From assembly GCA_011033025.1 (NCBI GenBank), contig WFMF01000033.1, positions 620,001 through 684,000 on the forward strand: a DNA stretch of 64,000 bases, given 5' to 3'. This stretch comes from Beroe forskalii. Lineage: Eukaryota > Ctenophora > Nuda > Beroida > Beroidae. The position numbers and the translations under genes are program-made. The notes beneath the pieces were generated by a model, which worked only from the letters and a program-made list of their open reading frames with translations, did no database searches and was not told the origin of the DNA. Shown here piece by piece: positions 31,766 to 44,999 of this stretch. How positions within the stretch are numbered: position 1 is the stretch's first letter; each line of letters starts with the position of its first letter.

Positions 31766-34700
31766 TTAGCTATGATTGTACTTTACCACACCCTCGGTTG
31801 GTATTCCAACGGCTGACTTTTCTGATAGATATTCCTCCATCCTGTATAAATGAAGATTATTGAATGTTGATTTGATGAATTGAAGTTTGAACAGTAAAGG
31901 AGCATAAATTTCAGCTTCAGTACCTGCTATTATCATATCAGAGCTTCATAGAATTCAAATAAAACATGACACTACGTCATGTGTGTTTAACTAACTTCCA
32001 AATTTCAACAAATGCCATGTAACAGAGATCAGTGCACTGAGAAATTTTCAAGTCTATGCGCTGCAAGTGTAAATATAGGTATATCATGGTCATTTAATGA
32101 AATGTCAAGAAAAGGACCAGGAAATCATGGAGCATCAGAATGTTTTGAATCACCAGGAATTAATCATCATTTCAAAAACCTTGTATACCACGGCAGTATC
32201 TTGGTGTTTTGACAGGCATCTTCCCAGGAGGGCATTCCATGAAACGAAGTACACATTCCATACATCTCAATGTCCGCAAGGTTGGGGGTATCACCACCAT
32301 GAAACTTCCGACCTTTCAGTGCTGATGAAGCAAAAACGTTTTAATATATTCAAATTAAGAGAAAACGATTTTATGAATAACTAAATTTTAATATTGAGTT
32401 ATCATATAAGCTGTTACTCAATTTAAAATGATGATCAGCATTTGAATCATAACTCTTAACCTAATCTAGGTATGAATTAGATTGAAACAAGCTCTCGAAA
32501 GGCTATCCTAGACTCATTATTCTATCCCCTGGCTGGAAAATCAAAATAACATTGCACATATGATATTTAAACGCCAATACACACTTTTTTGAGCTGGTGG
32601 GGCCCAAGGCCCCCCCCCGGATTTTTTCTAGGGTGGGGGATTTTGAAAACTAAGGGGCAAAATTTACATAGGCAAATTTGTCAAAACCCAAATTTTTACT
32701 ATTTTGCATGAATATACAACTAAAATCATGTTTTACTCTTTTATTGATAAAGGTGAATCTCAAGAAAAGTTCTGTCTAACTGAGCTTAATCTAAACTTCC
32801 GTTTAATGTTTAAATTTTTGAGAAGATCCTAGGCAAGCTTACCTTCCAGAAAGGAAAATTCCCCCGTCAGCAGCTTTTTGAAATTCCCCAGTTTGCTCAA
32901 AAATTTCGGTCGGAAATTTAATATCACAGCTCACTCAGCGCGGCTGCGCAGCACTTCGTTTGCCAATATTGCTTTAATAACCTAAAATCTTCGTTATAGC
33001 CAGCCTGGGGCACGGCAAGAGGGGCATAGAACAGCCAAAGATAACTTACAATTTAAAGTGGATTTTAGGAGAACATTTCAATCTACAAGCACCCCATATC
33101 TAAAACTTTTATAAGTTATCACTATCAGGTATCCACACAGACCATTTTTTACGCTTTCTGTGGCCCACTGTCCGGTTTGTTTTAGTGTTTACCACCATTT
33201 TTGCCAAAGTGCTGATAAACTGCTTCTTTCCAAAGAAGTTTGTCTTAAAAACAAGCAGGGGTCTGGGGGCTGCCGCCCCCAGAAGCTACACGTTCTGAGT
33301 TGATGAATCTGTCACCTCATAGTGAATTTTACCCTTATACTCTGGCAGGAATTTCAAGGTGAGTGACACAAGACATCTTAAACGAAATGACTTTCAAATG
33401 ACAGACAGGGGTCTGGGGGCGGCAGCCCCCAGAAGCGAGACGTTCTGAGTTGATGAAATTGTCACTCCATAGTGATTTTTACCCCTACTCTGGCAGAAAT
33501 TTCAAGGTGAATGAGACAAGAAATTAATTTCAAATGACAAGCAGGGGTCTGGGGGCGGCAGCCCCCAGAAGCCAGACGTTCTGCGTAAATGAAATTGTCG
33601 CCTCATAGTGATTTATAACCTTAGTTCAGTGGAAATTTCAAAATGAATGACAAGAAATTTTAAACGAACTGAATTTCAAATGACAAGCAGGGTTCTGGGG
33701 GCGGTAGCCCCCAGAAGCCAGACGTTCTGCGTTGATGAAATTGTCACTCCATAGTGATTTTTACCCCTACTCTGGCAGAAATTTCAAGGTGAATGAGACA
33801 AGAAATTAATTTTAAATGACAAGCAGGGGTCTGGGGGCGGCAGCCCCCAGTCCAAGCCAGACGTTCTGCGTAGATGAAATTGTCGCCTCATAGTGATTTA
33901 TACCCTTAGTTCAGCGGAAATTTCAAGATGAATGAGACAAGAAATCTTAAAAGAAATGAATTTCAAATGACAAGCAGGGGTCTGGGGGCGGTAGCCCTCA
34001 GAAGCTAGACGTTCTGCGTAGATGAAATTGTCGTCTCAAAGTGATTATCACCCTTAGTTGAGCGGAAATTTAGTGGTGCCTGACACAGGAAATCTGAAAC
34101 GAACTGTATTTCAAATGACAAGCAGGGGTCTGGGGGCGGCAGCCCCCAGAAGCCAGACGTTCTGCGTAGATCAAATCGTCAGCTCATAATGATTCTTACC
34201 CTAACTTAAGCTGATTTTTAAAGTGCCTGAAATTTGGAGTCTATTTTCATCTACATACTACAATACAGAAGTGCTGCAATATGATCAAAATAATATAACA
34301 AAATGAATTTAGAATGACAAGCAGAGGTCTAGAGCGCAGCCCCTAAAAGGTACATGTTCTAATCAAATGAAATTGTCGTCCCATCATGATCAAATGGAAT
34401 TTTCGTCTCATCATGATAAAATGAAATTATCGTCTTGATTTCAGCATTTCGTCCTGAGTTCAGCATTAATTGCCAAGGTCAATGAATGTAATTAATCAAT
34501 TTATTTGTATCGCAACCCTTGCTATCTCAATTAATTGATCCCATTTGAAGGAAGGTACCTGATAGAAGGTGTGAACACTGGAAAAAACTTCATGTATCGT
34601 ATCATGAGTTTGTACTTCAATTAAAATTTCCTTGGCATAAGTCTGACAGTGATATCTACAATTACTTTCTGTTATTTGCCAAAATTTCCCCCGAAATCTT

Positions 34701-37700
34701 GAAGCCCTTCTTTTCCTAGTTCCTTCCCTAATCCCAATCTTTAAGTCCCACTTTTTCTACCCCAGATCCAATCTTGAAGCCTCACTTCTCCTATCCCAAT
34801 CCCAATCTTGAAGCCCCACTTTTCCTACCCCAATCCCGATCTTGAAGCCCGACTATTCCTACCCGAGTCCCAATCTGAAAGCTTTATAGCCCCAAGTTAC
34901 TCCTAGGTCGCCCCAGTTTTAATATCAATTTTCCATCTGTCAACAATCCTACCAAAAATGAATTCCCCCATGAAAATCTCCAACTTCAAACTTCCCCAGC
35001 TTTTAGTTTTTGAACCTGCTTTGCGCGCTACGCGCGCAAAGAGAGTCAATAACTGAAAATCCCCCAGTTTGCCAATTTTTTTCCCGTCAGCACTGCTGAC
35101 GAGACTGACCACTATTGGAAGGTAAGTAGGCAAGACCCTCTAAGATTTTTCCAGAGGGGGCCCTTCGAAAACTAGGGGCCTGTCCCCTAAGGGGGTAATC
35201 CCATGGATATTTAAGTAAATTAGACGCACATCTAAGCCAGTAGTTGAGACCACTGTATAAGTCTTCTCTCACATCAAAGCTCAAGTTGTGTCTTCTTTGC
35301 AATCTCCCAGCAATGAAGTACATTGCAGCTGCACCAATGTAGCGTATATAGACTCTGCAATGATTAACTTGTCACACACAATAGCAATACCATTTATCTG
35401 CACAACCATGATTTTAATTAATAAATGGAGAAGTTTGTTCATATTTCATAACCTTGTTCAAATTATGAAATCTATGCACCATGACGATTACCTCTGAAAA
35501 TCAGTGAAGTTCCCTCTTGCAGTAAAGAAATCAAATGCCTCCAGTGCCTCTGACCAAGTTCTGTATACATTAGGTGATATGAGATGGACAAAATGATCAT
35601 CTATCCATTTACGATACTTGACAATCCTGAGCATCTCCTAAAATTAGAAGACTCATTAGAAAGGGAAAATAACAATTGATATGCCATCATTTTTCTTTTG
35701 GGCGTTTAAGATCTTTTTACGATCTTTTGTCAAGTGACATGATACTTAAAATATCTTACCCCATAGTTATCAGGATCATATTCCATGATCCTATATTTAT
35801 TTGGATATTCCAACTTTTCTTTCCCTGAAAAATATTGGACACCATTATTCAATAAGTTTACAAGTTTATAAGTATCTGGTCCCTTATCTGAATAATAAGT
35901 TCTAATGAAAACATTAAACTTTTAAATGAAAGATTCTCCATTTAGCTATACAAACCATGCATTTCAAAGGAGCTGAGTGGCTAGTTACATATCTTTATTG
36001 TATAAAATAGGTAGGTACCTAATTTGTAGGACTTGTAGGCAGTGTAAAACCAGGAATATATAGCTGTCAGGTAGTCATTGTTACTATCTGCATCAGTCTT
36101 GTCAATAACATGAACTGAATTTAAAATTCAACTGTTATTTAGTATTTTATGCAGCCTGTACTTAGGTAAGTACCATTATTTATAATTATTATCATGAATA
36201 ATATCTGTTTAATTGATCAATTACTGAACATCTGAAGTATATCACATTATCTATCCTCCATATCATGAAAGATAGATAATCTAAAATACTTACTGTAGTT
36301 ACTTAGTTAAGATTATTAAGCAAACAAGGTCACTTATGTGGTTTGGCACTTTAATCATTAATTTTACATAATCATCAATCATGAGAACAGCAAGTCAATT
36401 TAAAGAAAATCTATTTCATGTTAATGAAACATATTTGATTAATCAATATATTAATAAAGACGTTAATTAATACCTATGTTATACTGTAAACATGCATTTA
36501 CCAGTATTGGTTTCCTCATTGCCAACATTAACAGCTGGGTATAACTTGACAATCTCTGACAAGGGCCTTCCAGTAGTGAAATGAGTTTCTAACATGCTCA
36601 CAATTACACTTGACTCCTTCAACTGGGCAAAATTATTGAAATGAAAAATTATTACAGCTGGCTTAAAATCTGATAAGTTGGTGGTTGTGGTTATACTATG
36701 AAAAATAAGTTTAGAGTTTCAGATTTAACCTGACAAAGTGATAATTCAGCAGATTGGACCAATTTTGTGATTACAACTTAGGTACCATAAGACCATCAGC
36801 TGACAGGAGTGGGACTTTCTTATATCCACCACTAATCTCTTTTGTTTCAGCCTTTGTTACTGGATTGACCTGAATCATAAGAATTAAATTCATTCTATAT
36901 CAGAAAGAATAAATGGTGATGATAAATTAGTCATTAAACCAATAACTCAGATACACTTAGGCAATAATTTCAGCATATATCTGATAGCTTAACTTGATCA
37001 ATTTTTGGATCACCAGAATTTTCAATGTACCTAAAGAGTGCACCCAAGAGTTCCAGGTAAGAAGATAGTTCACAAGAATCACAAGAGTAATTATGATTAA
37101 CAATTAAACTGTTGAAGTTTTAAATTCAACAACACTACTTATGACAATCAAATTTGAGGATGATTAACATTCACGTAGAGACATAATTATAATCTTAAAT
37201 TTAAGAACTTTCAGTAGAATTTCAATTTCAAAATTGGATTTCATTCACAAAGGTAATAGGTAGTACAGCATAAGATCTCATGATACCTCAACAATTCTGA
37301 AAGGCTGTCCTGAACTATGGAGGTAGCTACGCACTTTACTGCAGAATGGGCAATTAGAGTATTGATACAAGATAAACCGAACATCTTCGTCATCTTTCTC
37401 CTGTAATGGAATCATCAATAGCAAATAGCAATAGTTATATGGCTTATAATATTTCAAAGTACCCATAACTATATTATTAACAAAGATAGAGATACAGTGC
37501 AATACTTTCACATTGTTGTATATGTTTAAGTATGTTTTTAAGTATGTTTGATAAAAATTTAAACTATTAATATCTGCATGTGCAATCACATTGCAAGGCC
37601 TAAAATCTTTACATTGCTCTTTCTTATGCACACACTGCTGACATATATAACTCATGATGTACAGACAGAAGATTCATCCATGAAATTATAAAATGATTGC

Positions 37701-38010
37701 AACATATTATATAGTTACTCACCTTAGCTCTAGCTTCTTTTGTGTAATAATATAGAGCATAGCAACCAAGAGTTGCTATGCCCATTGAAATAATTGGTCT
37801 AGCTATATACCAGTAATAGATTGGTCTTCTACTTTTAACAGGGTTTTTGTTATTGAATGTGGTATTCATCTTCTCCTTAGTTGATAGACATCGTGAAGAG
37901 AGGCTGCACACAGTAGGTTTGACAACTTTGGTGCTATTGAATACAATTTCTGTGCTGGAAAATGATTTCAGGTGGCAAAGTCTTCTGAATGCTGACATCA
38001 TTGACCTCAA
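31766..38010 (-). CDS. PTGES2: PTGES2-like protein: membrane-associated prostaglandin E synthase 2
   Basis: Nine exons, all phases consistent: 37723-38010, 37287-37400, 36786-36869, 36502-36622, 35760-35824, 35492-35637, 35230-35354, 32180-32321, 31766-31841; total 386 codons plus TAA (human about 377). The family has a glutaredoxin/GST-type fold and is reported to isomerise PGH2 to PGE2 or to bind haem. Residues 1-96 include a membrane segment (about 72-89, PIISMGIATLGCYALYYY). Exon 2 holds YQYSNCPFCSKVRSYL, with CxxC at residues 113-116. Exon 3 holds VNPVTKAETKE...KKVPLL. Exon 6 holds HLISPNVYRTWSEALEAFDF. Exon 7 holds GAAAMYFIAGRLQRRH and VREDLY. Exon 8 holds FHGGDTPNLADIEMYG and ILPWYTRM. 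Splice joins use donor T|GTGCGT before exon 8 and AG|GTTTTT before exon 9. Confidence 0.95.
32590..35205. other. Large PTGES2 intron 7 filled with repeats
   Basis: The 2.9-kb intron between exons 7 and 8 holds a 145-bp tandem array (33240-34345), a small CCCCACTTTTCCTACCCCAA-type tandem (about 34690-34890), and related edge blocks (GATTTTTTCTAGGG...GAAAACTAAGGGGC at 32620; GATTTTTCCAGAGG...GAAAACTAGGGGCC at 35140). These look like a composite insertion, but no clear ends were found. Confidence 0.55.
33240..34345 (+). repeat. Satellite-like array, about 7.5 units of ~145 bp
   Basis: Each unit contains ACAAGCAGGGGTCTGGGGGC, GGCAGCCCCCAGAAGC, GACGTTCTG, GATGAAATTGTC, CATAGTGATTT and GAAATTTCAA. 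Starts fall near 33252, 33404, 33538, 33683, 33821, 33972 and 34118, with a decayed unit at 34317. The core CTGGGGGC-GGCA-GCCCCCAG can fold into a strong GC hairpin in each unit. Confidence 0.92.
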
Positions 38011-39088
38011 GATTTAAAACTTAGTCAAACACTATCATAAATTTGACTTAAATAAATCATTACAATATTAGCCTGGGTGTTTGTTAAGATGAAAATAATG
38101 ATGAAAATAATAAGGCACCTGCATCATTCTGTGTCAATGGAATGAATGGATCAAATGAAAAACATACACAATTGCTCACACTTGCTGTTTTGTGCGGACG
38201 TCATCCTAAAAGTGTATTGTGTGGGTTTTTCATTTGATCAGTCCATTTGATTGACGTGGAACTATGAAACCACCTAAGTCTTACAGATTGATGCCTTGAG
38301 GTAAGATTTTTTTAAATCCAAATATGAAAATAAATATTCGAATATGAAAATAATGAATTAATTGAACTATGGACTGCACAATGACACTAAATTAACAAAT
38401 CAATTCATCTTATACACTCCTATCTGTGAGCCCAATGATCAATATCTAAGCAAAAATAAATTAACGAAATGGAGATCAATTTCCATTTCGTTAATTTATT
38501 TTTGAAGTCAGAAGAAATAAACGGGCAACGTCCGTCGAGAAACTCTGCTGCAGCCGCTTAATTCGGCAATTCGCGGCTGCACTGGCGCAAGCTGCATTTG
38601 CCAGGCGTTGCCTGGCCCCCTCGCGCGCGCGCCCCGACTCGCAGACAACGTCTTGCAAAGCTGCATGGCATCAGCGCGGCGGGTGTGGTTGCCCTTTGCT
38701 AAACACTCCCCCTAACCAGGGGTGTCGCGAAACGACACCCCTATTTCTGGCGAAGCTTTTTACTGTACGTGCGCTCGCGACCATTTCCGCGCGAACGACA
38801 CAGTTTTTTTAGATGTCGCGGTTTCCTGCTACGTGATTGCATGACGTCATCGCATTTATATAGCCGACTCATGTTAATATGAAGGACTAAATGTATACAA
38901 CCAAATCAGTGTAATTCAACAATTTGTTTGAATGATCAAATGTACAATCAATTCGATTTATACTGTAGAGAAAATAGTTTCAACTGAATTTAAAACACTA
39001 AGATTAAGCTCATCGGTCGAGGTCGGTAGCAAATACTGCACCTGCAAGGCTGTTGCTTAAAATAGATTAGGTCTTCTTAACTGCTAAA
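38011..39088. other. PTGES2 upstream region
   Basis: Contains an imperfect fold-back at 38146-38247 (GATCAAATGAAAAACATACA / GTGTGGGTTTTTCATTTGATC) and a 50-base palindrome at 38452-38504 (AAATTAACGAAATGGA / TCCATTTCGTTAATTT). A GC-rich patch lies at about 38525-38770 (GCGCGCGCGCCCC, GCGGCTGCA). The PTGES2 promoter should be here, but no core element stands out. Confidence 0.55.
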
Positions 39089-41426
39089 CCTCTCATCTTC
39101 TCTTCTCCTCTCATCAGCCTGTCTCCTCTGCGCTGCTTCCCGCTCTTCTGCTTGCCTCCTCCTTTCCGCTTCCCTGTTTTCCTCATCTTGCTGCTTCCTC
39201 AGATTGTCCTCGTCTAGCTGTTGCTGGTCTCTAATTCTCCTCTCCTCCTCCTTGCGCCTCACACTCTCCCTTCGCCGCTGACCTTCCTCTTCTTGCTCCC
39301 TTATACTTTCCTCCTCTCTCCTCCTTTCCTCTTCTCTCCTCCTCTCCTCATCGCGCCTGGCCTCCTCCTCCTTATCTTGAGCTTCAGCAGCAGCTTCCTT
39401 CTTCTTCGCTTCCTCAACCTGTTTCTTGAACTCCAGCTCTCGCTTCCGCTTCTCTTCCTCAACTTTCCGCCTGTTTTCCTCTTCAGCAGCCAGACCGAAG
39501 TTTTCAAACCGTGACCGGAAATTCTTCACATCTCCCTCTGAAAAACAGTAGAATAGGTGACATTCTTTAACAGTTTAACCTATTTATTAAAAAATTCAAC
39601 AAATCATGTCGTCTAAAAGTCTAAATGACGTCAATACTTTAAAACACGGCATATCAGAATACTTCCGTTGATTAACCATAACTCGGTGCTGATATCACAC
39701 CACTATAGTCGGTCTAGTGACTAGTGGGATTCAACCCACACGCTCACACGGACTGTTGCACGGAATTAATTCCCTTTTAAATACTAATTCTTCCCAACAG
39801 GTAGTTTATCTGACTTTCCTTACTTCCTTACAACATTAGTTCCAGAGATCTATAATGCTCGTCGAAAAGAAAACGGCAACTCTATAGGGTTTAATCGCTA
39901 AATTATATCCAATTCAGTCGAAAATAAAAGTTTGCTAGATGCTAGGTAGGTACCTTTAGTGCACAATTTGCTAATTCTAAAATTACATGCTAACTCTTAG
40001 CCGGTGATTTATTACCTACCACCAGTGTACCACCTGCGCTGCAACGAGCGGTGATCCGTGCGATAGAAATAATCTAATAACATTCCGTTTTCCTAGACTT
40101 TGACTTATTCCGTCATTTAGACTTTTGTCAACTTCAATTTTTGGTATTTAAAAAGTTAAAATAGTTTTGCTGACGAAAACGTTGAAAAGATTCAACGCAA
40201 ATTCTTAGATCATTAGCATGTCGAATTCTTCAAATATGCAGATACTCAATTTCGATGTTTTGGCCAAATTTGCGAGCTATAAGGGCCAAATTTATTGGTT
40301 TATAAGTTTATACTTTTATGATAGTCTTATATTGCATTCAGCTGTGCTTTGATGCCTTCATTCTCAAATCTTTTCTTTCTTTTGGAGTTATAGGTTGAAG
40401 ACATTCCCAAACCTCAACATAATCGTTGAAGCAAGATTAATTATCATCTCTGCTCTGTTGATTGAACCTGTACATGGGGCTGGATAATTGAAATTCTTAT
40501 GAACACCCGCTTTCCAATCCTTAGTTAACTCAGCAGATCATATCTTTTCGATAATATCTTGCTCTCTTGATTTAATTGATCTATATTATGTTCTAATACC
40601 ATGAGGACTTGCCGAGAGCGTCCCTCCCAATATAGATCAGCAGCTGCACTGAGCAGGTGTTTAAGGGACATGGTGGGTTGTTTGCGACCAACACGCAGAC
40701 TACTGGGTGGTCTAGTAGTTATATAACGATATGTTTTATATTATTGTGGTGATTAGGTAATTACAAGGCTAATTAAACAATCACAAGGAACAGCGGACTA
40801 CTTACTTGCATCTACCTTTGTTTTGTACTGTTCCGATTTGCTCGACTCGTCAAATGTGTGTGCCGTCTGCAGTATTGAGAATCGATTACAAATTATTATA
40901 GTCTATCATCAAGAGTGTGGGAAAATAATTATAAACGTGTTGCTATGTTCAATGTTGTGCTAATTGGAAATTCCTACATACGTAACATCTTATTTAACAT
41001 GTAAATTAATTCTCAGACTGAGATTCAAGTGACTCAAAATTTCGGTAATACCTGGGACGGAGCAATCAAAAATATAATTATCAACAGTGATAGAGTGCCC
41101 CATACAAAGTTACATGATGCCGAGTGATGGACTGATGGCACTTTGTTACGTGAAGGTATGTTAAGTAAGTACTGAGTAATAAGTATGTAGACATACATTA
41201 GAACGTTGTCCAACAGACTTATGCTTTTCCGAAATTACAGCAGGCAATTTTGGCAACTTTGATATTACTGATAGTAAACACTAAACACGTGTACGTGACA
41301 TTTTTAAGTTGAAATCATTGAGTTGTAGTCTGTGCTATGTGAAGTTGTTTTGTTTAAATTCTTAAATATGCAATAGTAAAGTTATTTCCCCGACTCCTAC
41401 AAAGCAACTAATTTGAGGGTATGTTT

Positions 41427-41815
41427 CAAGGATCGACCTCGGCCCCGGTTCCAACCGAGGATTGGAGTTTCAACGAGGTCTCGGTAAGAATTGCCAAATC
41501 ATTTAGCCAGATAAGATGAATGATAAGTACAAATAAAGGAATAATACATTGAAGACAGAAGACTTATTATTACGGTCCACCTTTTAAACCTGAACTATAT
41601 CAATTAGTTTTGAAATTTTCCAACAAAATGGTTTAGTTGTGGTGATCCACTGAAATTGTAGAAAATATCCACAGAGATCCTCGGCCTCGGTGCAAATTAG
41701 GGCACCGAGCCCTCGGCCGAAATTATAAATCGTCGTTTTCCTCGGCCTCGGTCGAAATTTCAGATCGTCCTTTTCCTCGGCCTCGGTCAGAAATCTGCCC
41801 CTCGGTCGATCCTTG
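41427..41815. mobile_element. Block B copy of the 389-bp hAT MITE
   Basis: Same ends (CAAGGATCGACC / GGTCGATCCTTG) and same GTATGTTT duplication as 5255-5643, with a few point differences. A shared insertion marks it as older than the duplication. Confidence 0.86.
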
Positions 41816-41869
41816 GTATGTTTGTGGCAGCCATAACACATAAGGCCATTGGTGGCTCCATTTTCCTAC

Positions 41870-41980
41870 CTTATCAACTCGGTCACTCTGAACTCCGAAC
41901 TTGCCACCAAATCCTTTAGCAGCATCAGTTTGTGAGCCGTGTTTACTCAGCTCTGACTTAGCTTCAAATCCCACTGCACT
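41870..41980 (-). pseudogene. HS1 exon copy in block B
   Basis: 111 bases with intact splice signals and frame, encoding the same [17 protein letters not shown]... repeat as 5698-5808. Intact as an exon but without a complete gene around it on this strand. Confidence 0.85.
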
Positions 41981-42789
41981 CTGTCAAAGAATACCATTGT
42001 AAGGTTGATGAGTTCATCATATTTTATTCATTCACTGTATACCTGTATGCCTGCCGACCTGCCGTCCATATGCCGTCCATACGCCGTATAATCGGCGTAT
42101 ATTATACACCGTATATAATCCGGTCTCCCTAATTTCGTATCAAGATCAATTTTGGTTTTTTGCTAATTCGCTCATTACTTCATCATAATAATATATTGGT
42201 ACCGAAAATAATAGTTTTTACCTTATTACGAACAGGTATTACTCATTATCAGCTTATCACTATTACCCATAATATGAAACTGCTTATTATCAATAACAAT
42301 AAATCGCGCTCCGAAATCAATCAAAAATGAATGCATGTAGTTACTTCTACCATTTGTGCTTTTCTGAATGTAACAGGTAATCCAATTGGCTTATTGCGAG
42401 CATGTGATAACGATCAACATTCACCATGTGATTCGTCACGTGAAATCTTCCAGACAATTTGATAATTGGATTCAAACTTTAAAAGTTCCGATTAGTGGAA
42501 AGAACCTGTAGAAACATGCTTCTTATTAAGTTACAATGATATGCAGAAATGGAAAGAACCTATAAAACACACTGCTATAAAGTTATTATGCCACACTTAC
42601 TTATGCATAAATGTTCGCGATAGCATTCTTGTTATTCTATTGCTTCATCGAGACGACTCATAATTTCTCACTTCAATACTTCTATTACTTCCATAGGTCC
42701 ATATTATTAACATAATTTCAAAAAGATATAACTTGATTTGTATTTTTCAACGATTACCTATACATTATGCATATTAATTACTTGATTAA

Positions 42790-44315
42790 CCCACTCATGC
42801 CCGCCCATAGATCGGCACCTACAATTTTTGTGAAAAATTGGTCATGGGGGTAAAATTTTACGCTGAATCTTTTCTGATAGGACTCATAACTCTAAAATTG
42901 ACGGTTTATGAGATAATGGCCTGGCACGTTTGTGGCCACTGGGGGCGGCCTCAAACGTGGTTTTTAGAAAATGCTACAAATGTGGCCAAATTATTGTCCA
43001 CATATGTAACCTGCCACAAATGTAGCCACTATATTGGCAACGTTTGTGGACATGTCACATATGTGGCCATTATATTGGTAAAATTGTGAATTTATTGGCT
43101 ACATTTGTGACTCGTCCACATACGTTGCCATTATTGGAACATATGTTGCCATTATAATGGCCACGTTCGTGGCCATGTCACAAACCATGTAAAATGTTGA
43201 AGGGAGATCAAACATTGTGTCGTGTCTTACTTTGATCAATTGCAGTTTCTAGTCGAACATCATCACAGTCATTGACTATCATTCTTGTGATGCCCCGTGA
43301 GTCGGGAAAGTCCTTGTCACATGCTGCAGTCCCTCTTATAGGATTGTATCAGCAGCATTATTTAATAGCATTATATTTAGATATCGTACCTAATCATCAC
43401 AAAAAGTACCTTTCGACCTAGATGAACTGAAATCGTGTAACTATAATCGAGATCTTATGATTGATGGTATAGTATTATGAACGATCTTCAAGAAGCTTTT
43501 CCCTTTATTGCAACTGCAAAAGACTGCTGTTATGTTTGAATCAGGTCGCTCAGGCCCCAGATAAGTTTGAACACACCACAGGGGTTTCCATTGGAAAATT
43601 ATTCTCCCCAGATTTTACTCATTAGCACATTTCCTTCATGAGCAGTCGGTGGACGTCATACGGTGAAGAACAAATCATTGAATGGGTATGAGATCGAAAC
43701 AGCAATTAAAAATACACGTCATGGTAAAATTCGGCTTAAAAAACAATTCAACACCCAGACCGGCTCGCTGCTCAGTGCGGTCGAGCACGACAGCAATGAA
43801 TAATTCTTTCTTTTTGTTTTGGTGAATGGTGATGAATGACTCGAATATTGCTAACAAGTTCTATTTTCAATTGAAGGTCCTTTACATCACCCAAGCACTT
43901 ACTGTAAGTAGGTTATAAATTACCTGACCAAAAAATAACTAGATGCAAGGAGTGAATTTTACTGAGGTTGGAAATACGGAAATACCAGTGTTGAGCAGCG
44001 CTTTTCCACACGTTCAATAAACCATTTTTAAAGCTTTGATCATAAAACTTGGTTATTAATTATGTTTCGTGGTGCCAGGCAACATAGAAAATAAGAGGCA
44101 ATATGATACATTAGTTTTTGGTCTGAAACATAGCAAAAATATGACGAAATCACATAATATAAAGATATAAGCTCATAATATTTTGGCGATCGGTTTTTAT
44201 CTTGACATAGTCAAGATTTCCCAATTAATCGGGTATTGATTTGCATAGTATAGGGAATCGACGCTAATCCTAATATTCATCCAAATCCACCAGCAAAACA
44301 ATAAAAGCCCCCTGC
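42790..44315. mobile_element. TTAA element X1, left arm
   Basis: Starts directly after TTAA (42786-42789) with CCCACTCATGCCCGCCCATA. A subterminal field (42900-43180) is rich in short words such as GGCCACATATGTGAC, CCACAAATGTAGCC and TGTTGCCATTATAATGG. The whole arm mirrors 48170-49672. No right end (GGG-TTAA) of its own was found before 47.3 kb, so it is a broken or rearranged copy. Confidence 0.75.
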
Positions 44316-44329
44316 CAGATTAGAACAAC

Positions 44330-44740
44330 GCCACACTAGGTATTGAATTCGCCACACTATAAAAATGATCGCATTGTTAAGATGATATTCGCCACAGGCC
44401 ACACCCTATGCGTTAACTTTCTAAGAATGCGTAAAGTGCAGGGTAATATTCGCCACACTAGCATTATATTCGCCAAAGTGGTCGCATGTTTGTAAACACA
44501 CGCAATGCTAAGCAATTATTCGCCTGTTTTATAAACAATCTTCGTAGACTCTATTTCGCCATGTTAGGAAAATATTCGCCTACTGGGTAACACATTCATT
44601 CTTAGAGAATAATTCGCCGTGTTTGGAAAGTATTCGCCTACTGGGTACATATTTATTCTTAGAGAATATTTCGCCGTGTTCGGAAAATATTCGCCTTAGA
44701 AAATATTTCGCCGTGTTAATAAAATATTCGCCGTATGTTA
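44330..44740. repeat. Dispersed ATATTCGCC repeat field
   Basis: About 14 copies of ATTCGCC / TTTCGCC in loose ~25-60-bp spacing, some in longer units (TTCGCCGTGTTNGGAAAATA, TTCGCCTACTGGGTA). Non-coding. Confidence 0.7.
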
Positions 44741-44999
44741 TGATAACATGTACACTCTAAACTAATTAAGTTACACATAGCAGCCCCACCCTGACCTTGA
44801 TTCACATCTGTACAAAATGTGTTCTAACTTGACTCCTGAAAATTTTCTATTATATTTTGAACAGATGATGTGTTGATGTACACAAAGTTGCACTTAGCAA
44901 TACATACCTACTTACCTACTGTGTATGTAAATTTAAGCATTCATATTTTTCAGATTAAACATATCATAATGGCCCGTTTTTATATCATGAGGGCATCAC

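Larger units (their letters stand above)
39089..42789 (-). pseudogene. Block B: duplicated 3' part of cortactin (truncated)
   Basis: Near-identical to 2125-6616 in the same orientation. It carries the helix exon start (39537 down to about 39089), the linker exon (40806-40866), one HS1 exon (41870-41980) and the shared hAT MITE. The helix exon is cut in the middle of the E/R stretch ([11 protein letters not shown], then FSS and stop), losing the RIEEER array, donor and SH3. The tandem repeat 3043-3834 is missing. There is no start exon. It is a pseudogenic fragment, or an assembly haplotig fragment. Confidence 0.88.
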
